NCBI GenBank assembly: GCA_900104855.1
Contig: FNSS01000001.1
Location: 7,821,001-7,885,000, forward strand
Direction: 5' to 3'
Origin: Rhizobiales bacterium GAS188
GTDB taxonomy: Bacteria; Pseudomonadota; Alphaproteobacteria; Rhizobiales; Beijerinckiaceae
Length of the DNA: 64,000 nt
Shown here: one piece after another, positions 1 through 8,055 of the stretch
Layout of the letters: each line of letters begins with the position of its first letter
Position numbering within the stretch: the first letter of the stretch is position 1
Notes under the pieces: model-generated
The model's database searches: none
Told to the model about the DNA's origin: nothing
Seen by the model: only the letters and a program-made list of their open reading frames with translations
Made by a program: the position numbers and the translations under genes

Positions 1-823
1 TCGCCACCGTGCATACGCCGATCATCCATCCGGGCGTTGCAGCAAAAATGATGACGACGATCGATCATGCATCGCATGGCAGGGCCGGGCTCAACATCGT
101 CTGCGGCTGGAACCAGGATGATTTCGACATGTTCGGCATCGAGCAGTTGCCGCATGACGAGCGCTATGCCCATGGCCGCGAATGGTTCGACATCTGGTCG
201 CGGCTCGCTTCGGGCGCGCCGGAGCCGTTCGACTATCGCGGCAAGCATTACCGGAGCATCGAGCGGGCTTCCGCCATGCCCGAGAGCCTTCAGCGCCCAT
301 GGCCGCTGGTCATCTCCGCCGCCTATTCGCCGGCCGGCCGAAAATTCGCGATCGACACCTCGGATTATCTCCTGACCGTGATGGAGGATGTCGATTCCGG
401 CCGCAAGGAGCTTGTGGCCCTTGCCGAGCAAGCGGCGACCGCGGGCCGATCCGAGCCCATCAAGGCGATCGCTGTGTCTTATGCGGTTTGTCGCGACACG
501 CGCGCCGAGGCGGAAGCTTTCCACCGCTACTATGCGGAGGAGAACGCCGACAATACCGGTGTGGACTATTGGCTTGCCGGCCGGCAGACCAAGGCCATGC
601 TCCCCGAGGCGCTCTACAAGCTCCGATCCCGGATCGCCGGCGGAAACACGAATTTCCCGCTGATCGGCAGCCCGAAGGACGTCGCCGATCAAGTGATCGA
701 ATTGCATCGCGCCGGATTTGCCGGGGCCGGCATCGGCTTCCTCAATTACCTACCGACCTGCCCGTCTTCGTCGAGAAGGTGGTGCCGATCCTGGCGAAGG
801 CGGGGCTTCGGGACAGGGCGTGA
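1..823 (+). pseudogene. LLM-class flavin-dependent monooxygenase, cut by the window edge and frameshifted near its end
   Basis: The gene is already open at base 3, so its N-terminus lies outside the window. The visible part carries the bacterial-luciferase-like signature (TPIIHPGVAAK, then GRAGLNIVCGWN) of FMN-dependent monooxygenases of the RutA/DszA/SsuD type, which use reduced flavin from a partner reductase. The frame is good to about base 752 (GIGFLNYL). The expected family ending (DLPVFVEKVVPILAKAG) then continues in the next frame to a TGA at 821-823. One base is missing at about 753-754 (CC where CCC would give LPDLP). This affects only the last ~25 residues and could be a sequencing error. 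The family is clear; the substrate is unknown. Confidence 0.8.
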
Positions 824-868
824 GCGGCGTCACCTCTGCCCGGCTTACCTTGCACAACGCCAACGCCG

Positions 869-990
869 GTCATCCCCGACGCGGCGCAGCATGAAATGAT
901 GCGCCGCAGATCCGGGACCCATCCTTGACCTGCTGACTATGGATCCCGTGTCTGCACCGCACACTATCGTGCTGCAGTGCGCACGGGACC
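869..990. repeat. Dispersed intergenic repeat, family B, copy 1
   Basis: This element fills the gap between the convergent monooxygenase and AraC genes. It starts with GTCATCCCCGACGCGGCGCA, contains GGATCCCGTGTCTGC, and ends in GCGCACGGGACC. The same segments occur in opposite order and orientation at 59106-59230 and in part at 25840-25896. No open reading frame in it looks real. Confidence 0.75.
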
Positions 991-1022
991 ACCCGAACTC
1001 CGCAAAGGTCTCGCAATTCGAT

Positions 1023-1940
1023 CTACGCCGCTTCGGACACCATGGCTGCGCAAACCGGGTCCGCCGCAAGCTTGTCGCTCGCCGTTCTGCGCCACGTGGT
1101 CGCGGAAATGCCGTAGCGGCTCTTGAACGCCGCCGCGAAATGCGCCTGGCTGCGGAAGCCGACGCGATGGGCGATTTCGCGGATCTGGATCGACGCCTTC
1201 TGCGGATCGGCGAGCACCAGTCTCGAGGTTTCGAGCCGCGCCGAGCGCAGATATTCGCAGACGGACTCGCCCGATTCCTGAAACACCTTGTGCAGATAGC
1301 GGACCGAAATGCCCATTGCGTCGGCGATCATGTTGGGATCGAGCGAGCAGTCAGCGAGATGGCTCTTCACATAGGCCGCGCATCGCCTGAAGATCGCATT
1401 GCGCCCGGTGAAATCGAAGGAGCTCTGCGTATCTGCTTCGACCGCAACGCTGACGAGCTCCACGACCTGGTTCGCGTAGCAATAGGCCGTTGGAGCAGGG
1501 ATGTGCCTGATTTCGTTGGTCAGCATGCGGACGAGATTGGCGGCAATTCGCCAGGGCGACCCCGTGCAGGCAAGTGGCTGGGCGACGATTGCCGGCATGT
1601 TGCGCAGCCTTGCTTGCAACAGGAAACCGGGAATGAAGATGCCGAGCAGCTTGTAGTCGCCAATGGCGGCAAAACGGGTCGCGTTGCTGCAATCGAAAAA
1701 GGCATACTGGCCTGCCTCCAGCCTGCATTGACGCCCGCGCTGCGTAGCGGAAATGCTGCCGTTCTCGACAAGCACCAGCACGAATTTGTTGGCTCTCGCA
1801 TAGGCGAGTTCCGTCAGTTGTTCGATGGAAGTGGAGGTTTCCTGGGACAGTGTGACGAGTTCCACGCTGCCCAGATTGGCGACCGATATGAGCGGCGCCT
1901 TCGGCACATTCTGCATCGGCTGGCGATAGATCATGTTCAT
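1023..1940 (-). CDS. AraC-family transcriptional regulator
   Basis: A protein of about 305 residues with an N-terminal AraC-binding-type sensing domain and a C-terminal double helix-turn-helix (NMIADAMGISVRYLHKVF, then IREIAHRVGFRSQAHFAAAF, ending in the usual YGISATTWR). The second ATG cluster at 1934-1940 is preferred over the upstream ATG at 1997 because the conserved domain begins just after it and a GGAG lies about 10 bases upstream. It is divergent from the deacetylase gene across a ~420-base gap and convergent with the partial monooxygenase, so either may be its target. The ligand is unknown. Confidence 0.85.
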   Translation of the reverse strand: MNMIYRQPMQNVPKAPLISVANLGSVELVTLSQETSTSIEQLTELAYARANKFVLVLVENGSISATQRGRQCRLEAGQYAFFDCSNATRFAAIGDYKLLGIFIPGFLLQARLRNMPAIVAQPLACTGSPWRIAANLVRMLTNEIRHIPAPTAYCYANQVVELVSVAVEADTQSSFDFTGRNAIFRRCAAYVKSHLADCSLDPNMIADAMGISVRYLHKVFQESGESVCEYLRSARLETSRLVLADPQKASIQIREIAHRVGFRSQAHFAAAFKSRYGISATTWRRTASDKLAADPVCAAMVSEAA

Positions 1941-2070
1941 GGTGATCAGGCTCCACAATCGGACGCGGATCGCAGAAGGAGATCCTGACCTCGGCACCCT
2001 CCCCTGCCTCAGCTGTCGGAGGCTGGTGACGGCGGACGTGGTTCCTTCCGGACGGCATGAATCTCTAATT

Positions 2071-2086
2071 GATATGTATGCATATC
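2071..2086. promoter_or_regulatory. AT-rich inverted repeat in the AraC/deacetylase intergenic region
   Basis: GATATG and CATATC form an inverted repeat around TATG, inside an AT-rich patch in an otherwise GC-rich 420-base divergent gap (1941-2360). It is a plausible AraC-family operator or promoter element. Apart from this and the 15-bp tandem repeat at 2306-2350, nothing else was recognised in the gap. Confidence 0.35.
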
Positions 2087-2305
2087 ATATTCATGCGGTC
2101 AATAGGATCGAGCTGTCGCTTTTGCGGGCCACGCAGGCGTCCCGAGCTCGATACGGTGCAGCTATTCCGCCAGCTGCAAGAAAGCGTGCGCGGACGCGAA
2201 TATGCTGAAGCCCGAGATCATTGCCGGTCGAATCCAGGCTCTCTAAATTGTCCCGGCCGCATCAGGGCCGGGAGGCGCCGTGCCTGTCGGCGTCGAACCA
2301 AGTTT

Positions 2306-2350
2306 GTTTCCAGAACGTCTATTTCCGGAACGTCTGTCTCCAGAAAGAAG
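2306..2350 (+). repeat. Three tandem 15-bp units just upstream of the deacetylase start
   Basis: Three near-identical 15-base units (core TTTCCAGAACGTCT, ATTTCCGGAACGTCT, GTCTCCAGAA) run directly into the ribosome-binding site at about 2346-2352. The frame stays open through them, giving a repetitive peptide (FPERLFPERLSPER). That upstream extension is probably not part of the protein. Confidence 0.7.
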
Positions 2351-2360
2351 GATGAAGATC

Positions 2361-3212
2361 ATGCGCAAGAGACGGCGTTTTCCGCGCGAATGGTCTTGGC
2401 CTGGCGGGCAGAAGATCGCATTCACGATCGGGGTCCCGTTCGAGGCCTTTCAGCATCAGAGCCAGTTCAACTACATCGCCACCCCGGGCAAGAAGGACCT
2501 GTTCTCCCTCTCCTATGGCGACTATGGCTGGAGGGCGGGCATATGGCGATTGCTCGATCTGCTCGACCGCCATGGCGTGAAAGCCTCGATGGCGACGAAC
2601 GGCCTCGCCGCCGAACGTCATCCCGAGATCGTCAGGATCTTCGTCGAAGAGGGGCATGAGGTGATGGGCCATGGCTGGGCGAACGACGTCTACATCAAGG
2701 ACGCCGGCGCCGGTGAGGAGCGCGCCGAAATCCGCCGCTGCACGGACGTGCTCACCGAAGCGTCCGGCGGGGTGCGTCCTGTAGGTTGGACAAGCCCCGG
2801 CAGCACGGGATCAGAGAGCACGATCCGCATCCTCAAGGAGGAGGGATATCTCTGGAATGGTGATGATGTGAGCGATGATCTCCCCTTCGTGATCGAGAGC
2901 GGCGCCGGTTCGTTCGTCATGATGCCGCGCCAGAGCCTCGCCACCAACGACATCACCCAATGGGTGCTCTCGCGCAACCCGCCGAGTGTCATGTGGGAGG
3001 GCTTCAAGGACTCGTTTGACACGCTCTATGCCGAAGCCTGCGATGGCTGGCCGCGCTCGATCGACATCACGCTGCACGCCCATATGGCGGGACGCCCGAC
3101 CTTGATCCCGACCATCGAGAGGATGCTCAACTATGCGAAGCAGCATGAGGGCGTGTATTTCACGCGCAAATGCGACATGGCCGAATGGGCATTGAAGCTG
3201 GCCACGTCATGA
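2361..3212 (+). CDS. Polysaccharide deacetylase family protein (PuuE/CE4-like amidohydrolase)
   Basis: A 283-residue NodB-homology protein. Relevant motifs are FTIGVPFEAF near the N-terminus, EVMGHGWAND with the metal-site histidine, GWTSPGSTGSEST, and the family phrase WNGDDVSDDLPF. This subgroup includes the cofactor-free allantoinase PuuE and peptidoglycan deacetylase-like enzymes, which hydrolyse C-N or N-acyl bonds. The start at 2361 has an AAGAAGGA ribosome-binding site 8-9 bases upstream. The in-frame ATG at 2352 overlaps that site. No signal peptide is seen, suggesting a cytoplasmic substrate such as a ureide or cyclic amide. The exact substrate cannot be told from sequence. Confidence 0.8.
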   Translation: MRKRRRFPREWSWPGGQKIAFTIGVPFEAFQHQSQFNYIATPGKKDLFSLSYGDYGWRAGIWRLLDLLDRHGVKASMATNGLAAERHPEIVRIFVEEGHEVMGHGWANDVYIKDAGAGEERAEIRRCTDVLTEASGGVRPVGWTSPGSTGSESTIRILKEEGYLWNGDDVSDDLPFVIESGAGSFVMMPRQSLATNDITQWVLSRNPPSVMWEGFKDSFDTLYAEACDGWPRSIDITLHAHMAGRPTLIPTIERMLNYAKQHEGVYFTRKCDMAEWALKLATS

Positions 3213-3291
3213 CCGGGTCAGTTTCTTCAGCAAGGAACGTGGTCCGGTTACAGGCAAGGGCCGCCGAATTCGAAAATCGCCGCCCTTTTGA

Positions 3292-3696
3292 TCATGGAAA
3301 TAACTCCACACCGAACTCAACTCCTAGCGAGATAAAAAACGCCATTTCCTCTAGCTTAATGACATCGCCAAAATTCTGGCATCCATTCAGATGAACATAG
3401 AGGGCAACAAGGCCCTTTTCCTTCCGGACAGTTTTAAGAAAATCAGCATGCCTTTCAAAGGGCTTCAAAAATTCAATGGCCGCTGTAATAAAATCACGTC
3501 ACCCATTAATATTTATCGTGTAACCCCAAAACGTCTCAGGCCAAACGCCACTCAATAAATCTCCGTTTCGAGTTTTGCGCCGCTCTCCCACGCTGTGTCC
3601 ATGTCGATATTCTAGACGCAATTCCTTACTAATTGCGTCCAGTATCATAGTCGGATGCTTTATGACCAATCTTATATCGATATTCCCTTCAAACAT
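3292..3696 (-). pseudogene. DUF4279-like small protein interrupted by an in-frame TGA
   Basis: Read from the ATG at 3696 (GGAAGG ribosome-binding site, 5 bases away) to a stop at 3292-3294 this is a 134-codon gene, the usual length of DUF4279 proteins. It has family-like features: LRLEYRHGHSVGERRKT, GVWPETFWGY, then after the break GLVALYVHLNG, FGDVIKLE and an acidic/hydrophobic end (GVELFP). Codon 66 (3499-3501) is TGA, and the frame continues unchanged on both sides, so a single substitution separates the halves. The region is visibly AT-richer than its surroundings, suggesting recent acquisition. The function is unknown. The small-protein size and the gene directly upstream suggest an immunity-like role, which is inference only. 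Confidence 0.6.
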
Positions 3697-3697
3697 A

Positions 3698-3841
3698 TCA
3701 GTCCTTCCACCGCGCCCTATCTTTCCCTCTTCTCCCACTGGGATTATCTGATCCCGTGAAATTTTCTGCTGGTCCGTAATTCGCCCACGTGCCATCGGGA
3801 TTTTGACCCCTCATCCACGCCTTGCCAAGCCTTTGCGGTAG
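3698..3841 (-). pseudogene. Short C-terminal fragment just upstream of the DUF4279-like gene
   Basis: About 47 codons without an evident start (from LPQRLGKAWMRGQ to DRARWKD) end in a TGA one base before the ATG of the DUF4279-like gene. The tail is rich in Gly, Asn, Trp and basic residues, as in C-terminal toxin tips of polymorphic toxins, but no family was recognised. It shares the lower GC of the following gene. The tight stop/start coupling is the main reason to list it. It could also be chance open frame. Confidence 0.3.
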
Positions 3842-3872
3842 GCCGTCGGATCCGCAGCACGAGAGCCGATCT

Positions 3873-4817
3873 CTATAAGACGCTGGAGAAAGGCGTGGAT
3901 GGCCGGGCCGAAACCCGGCCATGACGAGCTGGAGCTTCCGCGATCAGTCCGTCCTGAAACGCCGTAAGGATGCGCAGGAATTCGTCGGGTTGCTCGCGAA
4001 AGGGGAAGCTGCCGCTACGGTTGATCATGTGGAAATGCGCTGCACGCTGCTTCGCCGCAATGATGCGATAGAGCCAGACCCCGTGGTCGGCGGTCACCAG
4101 CGGATCATTCTTGGCCCAGATGATCTGGGTCGGCACTCGCACGCCAGTTTCACGCGCAACCTGGAAGAAGCGCGATTTCGACCGCATGATCGACACGAAT
4201 AGATCGCTGGCGGACGGTGCGCTGCCGGGCCTCGCGACAGCCTTGTGCCCGTCGTGTCCGGCTGCCGTCGCCGACCCGTCGAGAAGCGCATCGTCGATAT
4301 GATGATGGCTGTAGGACAACCGATCATAGGCCCAGGCTTGCGATTCCCGTGACCAGAGCGGTTGCGGCGGGCTGATGAGCGCGAGGTTCTCGACACCGTC
4401 GCCGGTCGGCGAGGCTGCGGCGCTCGAGACGATGGTCAGGGACGCGAGCAGCTGGGGGGCGGTGATCGCCGTCCAAAGGGCGACCAGCCCGCCCAGATCG
4501 TGCCCGACGAGGTGCACGGGTTCAGCGGCGGTCGCCTTGATGAGCGCCGTCGCATGCTCGACCATCCGGTCGACCGTGAGTGGAACATCGCCGGCTCCTG
4601 TGCCGCCGCTACCGAGCAGGTCGGGCACGACCAGGTGCCGGCTCTCGGCGAGCCGATCGAGCATCGCGCCCCACAGATGCGCACCTCCGCAGAAAGGTGA
4701 AATGCCGGGCGACCCGCCATGCAGCAATAAGGCTGTCGGCGCGCTCTTGACACCGCCGCTCAGCACGCGCGTTGCGACGCCCGCCACCTGCAGCAGATTT
4801 TCCGTCAGTCTCTTCAT
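3873..4817 (-). CDS. Alpha/beta-hydrolase-fold protein with Asp at the nucleophile elbow
   Basis: A 314-residue alpha/beta-hydrolase fold: oxyanion region LLLHGGSPG (~30-38), nucleophile elbow GHDLGG with Asp107 instead of Ser, and acid region WAKNDPL (~234-240). The position where the catalytic His is expected reads RSGSFPF, so Ser270 replaces it. A histidine cluster (YSHHHI, 169-174) lies in the cap. It is the third gene of a minus-strand operon, 12 bases after the Ser-type hydrolase. Its last ~20 residues are encoded by a dispersed repeat (3888-3928), so the natural C-terminus may be altered. It resembles the protein at 35368-36279 position by position. The activity is unknown. Confidence 0.8.
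   Translation of the reverse strand: MKRLTENLLQVAGVATRVLSGGVKSAPTALLLHGGSPGISPFCGGAHLWGAMLDRLAESRHLVVPDLLGSGGTGAGDVPLTVDRMVEHATALIKATAAEPVHLVGHDLGGLVALWTAITAPQLLASLTIVSSAAASPTGDGVENLALISPPQPLWSRESQAWAYDRLSYSHHHIDDALLDGSATAAGHDGHKAVARPGSAPSASDLFVSIMRSKSRFFQVARETGVRVPTQIIWAKNDPLVTADHGVWLYRIIAAKQRAAHFHMINRSGSFPFREQPDEFLRILTAFQDGLIAEAPARHGRVSARPSTPFSSVL
3888..3928. repeat. Palindromic intergenic repeat, family A, copy 1 (overlaps a gene end)
   Basis: GAAAGGCGTGGATGGCCGGG, a short loop, then CCCGGCCATGACGAG. The arms GGCCGGG/CCCGGCC form a hairpin. Near-identical sequences occur at 59705-59736 (inverted) and 59832-59870. Elements of this look are typical REP-like repeats of Hyphomicrobiales genomes. 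This copy lies inside the 3' end of the hydrolase reading frame. Confidence 0.8.
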
Positions 4818-4829
4818 CGCCGCCGATCC

Positions 4830-5759
4830 TTATGCACGATAGAGGTTCACGAAACCGTCGAGCAGCGCGTTGAAGCGCTCGGGGTGCTCGCGATAGACGA
4901 AATGCCCGGCCTCGTTGACGATGTTCAGGCTGGTGCGGCGCTCATGCGCCGACACCATGTTGAACATCTCGACGCCGCGCTCGGCGATGACGGTGCGGTC
5001 GTTGAATCCCCAGACGATCTGGGTCGGGCGCTGCAACCGGCCCTCATTGACCCAGGCGAGAGTCTCGCGCTTGTAGCGGGCGAGATCGGGGAGGAACAGG
5101 CGGACACCGAGCTTCTCGTCGACCATCTTCTTGACGCCTTGGCGGTAGCCGGGCTGGCTCAGCACATCCATGACGATGTCGATCCATTCCTCGGTGACCG
5201 TCTCGGGCTTGAAGCAGTAATTCTCGTAGACCCAGCGAGCGGATTCGCGCGAGAAAGGCGGGTAAGGCGGGTTCGCCAGCGTGACCTCGTTGGTGCCCAC
5301 CCCCGGGCTCAGCGTGCCGCTCGAAACGATCGTGAGCGAGCGGACGAGCTCCGGGCTTTCGATCGTCAGCCGCGCCGAAGCAAAGCCTCCGCGCGAATGG
5401 CCGACGATGTGAACCGGCGGCACCTTCATTGCCTTGATGAACTCGCGGGCATGCGCGACCACGGCCGCCATGGTGTAGTCTGTGTCGCGCAACGGCACAT
5501 CCGTGTAGCCCTGGCCGATCTTGTCGAAGACGACGACCCGATGCGTCTTCGACAAGGGCGCGAGGTTCAGGTTCCACACCGCGGCGCTCGAGGCGGCTTC
5601 CGAGCCGCCGAAATTTCCGCCATAGACGAAGACGATCGTTTCGGGCCCGGTGCCGGCTTCATGATAGGCGGTGCGGATGCCGCCGACATCGATGTATTTT
5701 CTTTCCGGAAAGATGCTGTCGAGCGAAGCCGAATGGCGCGGCGAGGCCTTGATATCCAC
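4830..5759 (-). CDS. Alpha/beta hydrolase with an intact Ser-Asp-His triad
   Basis: A 309-residue alpha/beta hydrolase. Key motifs are FVYGGNFGG (oxyanion hole, ~44-52), GHSRGG with Ser122, WGFNDRTV (acid Asp) and NEAGHFVYREHPERF (catalytic His). The layout resembles C-C-bond or ester hydrolases of ring-degradation pathways. The GTG at 5759 is chosen as start because AAGGAG lies 6 bases upstream; the ATG at 5765 touches that site directly. It sits between the flavin monooxygenase (11 bases upstream) and the Asp-type hydrolase (12 bases downstream). It is paralogous to 36297-37178 (shared GGNFG and TLSPGVGxNEV). A likely role is hydrolysis of the monooxygenase product. Confidence 0.85.
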   Translation of the reverse strand: MDIKASPRHSASLDSIFPERKYIDVGGIRTAYHEAGTGPETIVFVYGGNFGGSEAASSAAVWNLNLAPLSKTHRVVVFDKIGQGYTDVPLRDTDYTMAAVVAHAREFIKAMKVPPVHIVGHSRGGFASARLTIESPELVRSLTIVSSGTLSPGVGTNEVTLANPPYPPFSRESARWVYENYCFKPETVTEEWIDIVMDVLSQPGYRQGVKKMVDEKLGVRLFLPDLARYKRETLAWVNEGRLQRPTQIVWGFNDRTVIAERGVEMFNMVSAHERRTSLNIVNEAGHFVYREHPERFNALLDGFVNLYRA

Positions 5760-5769
5760 GATCATCTCC

Positions 5770-6924
5770 TTACGCCGCAAATTGGACGTTGGGGTTGAAC
5801 GGCGCGCGCAGCTGCAGCGCCTCCAGCATCGGCATGACGTCGCGATTGAATCGCGTCAGCCCATCGATGAAATCGACCCAGGTGAAGAGGATGCCGTCGA
5901 GCCCGGCGTCCGAAAGCTCGTGCAGCCTGGCGGCGATATGCTCCGCGGTCCCGACCAGCTGGGTGCCGCCGCCACCGGCCGCGAAATGCGTGCGCAGCTT
6001 CTGCAGCATCTCCGGCGACATGCCCTTCGCGGTCGCGGCATTGCCGGCGATCCAGCCATCGACGCTCTCGCGATCCTGATGGTCGACGGCGTAGTGACGA
6101 AGGTAATTCTGCGCCTCCTTCATGGAATCGCGCTGGACCATCGGCGCATAGGTCCAGACCTGGACATCCCGGCCGAACTCGTCTCGGGCGAATTTCTTGT
6201 AGGCGCTGATCTGCTCCGCCCAGTCCTTCGGATCCTCCGAATGGAGGAGGAGGAAGCAAATATCGGCATGTTCGCAGGCGAAGCGGCGGCCGGTGTCCGA
6301 TCCACCCGCGCTCATGATCGGAGGGCCTGGCCGCTGCAGCGGCTTGGGCATCGACATGCCGCGAACGATCTTGAAGAACTTGCCCTGAAAATCGAATTCC
6401 TCGTCTTCGCTCCAGAGGCGCTCAATGACGTTCAACCACTCTGCGAGATGCTCATAGCGCTCGGTATGTTCCTTGAGCGGAGCTCCGAACATTTCGAGCT
6501 CCGGCCTGTTCCAGCCGGCGACCACATTGAGCACCAGCCGACCATTCGAGATGATGTCGATGGTGGCGCACTGTTTCGCCGCCGCGATCGGGTGGATGGT
6601 GGGCGCGTGGCTGGTCGCGAAGATCGCAGCGCGTGAGGTGGCCTGCGCCACGCCGGCCGCATAGGTGAACGGGTCGAGGATGATGCCGGCCGGATGGGAA
6701 ACGCGGCCCGGTATATATCCCTTCCAGCGCGCATAGGCGACGATCGCCTCATAGCCTGCGCTGTCCGCCATCTGCGCCGTCCTGACGACATTGTCCCAGC
6801 TCGGCTTGAACGCCTCGGGCACCAGCGTGTGAGCCGAGCCCTTGCCGTTGGTGCCGAACAGGCCGAGCTTCAAACGGTTGCCGCCATAGAGTGGATTGTT
6901 GGGCCTGCTGACGATATCGGGCAA
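5770..6924 (-). CDS. LLM-class flavin-dependent monooxygenase (RutA/DszA-like)
   Basis: A complete 384-residue protein with the bacterial-luciferase-like fold: KLGLFGTNGKG at the start, HAPTIHPIAAAKQ, GRLVLNVVAGWN and a late GILFTWVDF. These enzymes use FMNH2 and O2 to oxidise small heterocycles, sulfonates or nitrilotriacetate-like compounds, and need a separate flavin reductase, which is not seen here. It heads a three-gene minus-strand operon with two alpha/beta hydrolases. This suggests oxygenation followed by hydrolytic cleavage of an unknown compound. The gene opposite, across 236 bases, is an SDR on the plus strand. Confidence 0.88.
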   Translation of the reverse strand: MPDIVSRPNNPLYGGNRLKLGLFGTNGKGSAHTLVPEAFKPSWDNVVRTAQMADSAGYEAIVAYARWKGYIPGRVSHPAGIILDPFTYAAGVAQATSRAAIFATSHAPTIHPIAAAKQCATIDIISNGRLVLNVVAGWNRPELEMFGAPLKEHTERYEHLAEWLNVIERLWSEDEEFDFQGKFFKIVRGMSMPKPLQRPGPPIMSAGGSDTGRRFACEHADICFLLLHSEDPKDWAEQISAYKKFARDEFGRDVQVWTYAPMVQRDSMKEAQNYLRHYAVDHQDRESVDGWIAGNAATAKGMSPEMLQKLRTHFAAGGGGTQLVGTAEHIAARLHELSDAGLDGILFTWVDFIDGLTRFNRDVMPMLEALQLRAPFNPNVQFAA

Positions 6925-7160
6925 TACACGGTCTCCAGGAAGATGCTCCGGTGTCGGGTTGCCGGGGCTCGGCGGACGCGGCGGCCGGCAGAGGTCTTGA
7001 TCCCACGAGCAGGCTTAAATTCGAGACGCGCGGATGGCCATGCGCCGGTTTTCGCCCGAGCGCCCTCATTCTATCTTCCTCGCGGTATTCGCATTTATTC
7101 GCCGGCAGAGGGTGCGTTAGTCAGCAGTTGAGAGGCACTTAGATACGAGGAAGCTTGGTG

Positions 7161-7952
7161 ATGGTGGCGTTTGCCGGAAAACTGGCCGTGGTGACCGGAG
7201 CGGCGGAGGGCATCGGGGCGGCGATCTGCCAAGCCTTGTGGTCCGGAGGCGCCGATCTCGCCGCGATCGATCTGAAGCCTGTCGACATGGCCAAGATCAC
7301 GCAAGGCAAGAGCCGCGCTGGTCAGCGCTTCTTCAGCTACGAATGCGACGCCACGTCCTCGAAACAGGTCGCCGAGACTTGCGCGATGCTTCAGGCCGAT
7401 CTCGGCCCGGCGAGCGTCCTGGTCAACAATGTCGGGGGCGGCGGAACGGAGCCTGGCGACGACGTCGAGTTCGTCACGGACGAGCAGTGGGAATTCGTTC
7501 TCTCTCTCAGCCTTTCCAGCGCCATGCGGTTCTGCCGCGGGCTTGTCGGCGGCATGAAGGTGCAAAAATTCGGGCGTATCATCAACATCTCATCCTCGCT
7601 GAAGGATGGCGTTTTCGGCCCTGTCGGAACGGTGCGCGGACGGCTACCCTACATAACGTCCAAGATGGCCATCATCGGGCTGACGCAGCAGCTCTCCAAT
7701 GATCTCGGCAGCTTCGGCATTTCAGTCAATGCGGTCAGCCCCGGGCTCACGCTGCCGGGCGAAGATGCGCGCATCACACAGCGCTTCCGCTCCCTGCCAG
7801 CGGACGAACAGGCGAGACTATACGCGCATATTCCGGCGGGGCGGCTGGCAAACGGCGAGGACATCGCCAACGCAGTCTGCTTTCTTGCGGCGGAAGCCAG
7901 CGGCTATATCAGCGGTCAGACCATCACTGTTGCCGGTGGTGGATATCGCTAG
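7161..7952 (+). CDS. SDR-family NAD(P)-dependent oxidoreductase
   Basis: 263 residues with all classical short-chain dehydrogenase marks: TGAAEGIG cofactor loop, NNVGGG, active-site Ser in NISSSL, YITSK (Tyr-xxx-Lys) and a C-terminal SGQTITVAGGG. The ATG at 7161 is used because GAGGAAG lies 7 bases upstream; an upstream TTG at 7155 is weaker. It is divergent from the flavin-monooxygenase/hydrolase operon and may oxidise an alcohol intermediate of that pathway. The substrate is not predictable. Confidence 0.88.
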   Translation: MVAFAGKLAVVTGAAEGIGAAICQALWSGGADLAAIDLKPVDMAKITQGKSRAGQRFFSYECDATSSKQVAETCAMLQADLGPASVLVNNVGGGGTEPGDDVEFVTDEQWEFVLSLSLSSAMRFCRGLVGGMKVQKFGRIINISSSLKDGVFGPVGTVRGRLPYITSKMAIIGLTQQLSNDLGSFGISVNAVSPGLTLPGEDARITQRFRSLPADEQARLYAHIPAGRLANGEDIANAVCFLAAEASGYISGQTITVAGGGYR

Positions 7953-8055
7953 CGACTAAAGACAGACGCTTGGCCCCCGTGATGTTGGTCCCCTGAGGGT
8001 GGTCGGAGACGTTGCGCGAGTTCCCAGAGCCGAAACGGAACGGCGTACTCAGGCG

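Noticed and set aside
939-1988. 349-codon plus-strand frame opposite the AraC gene
   Set aside because: The minus strand carries a textbook AraC double helix-turn-helix; the plus frame starts inside a dispersed repeat.
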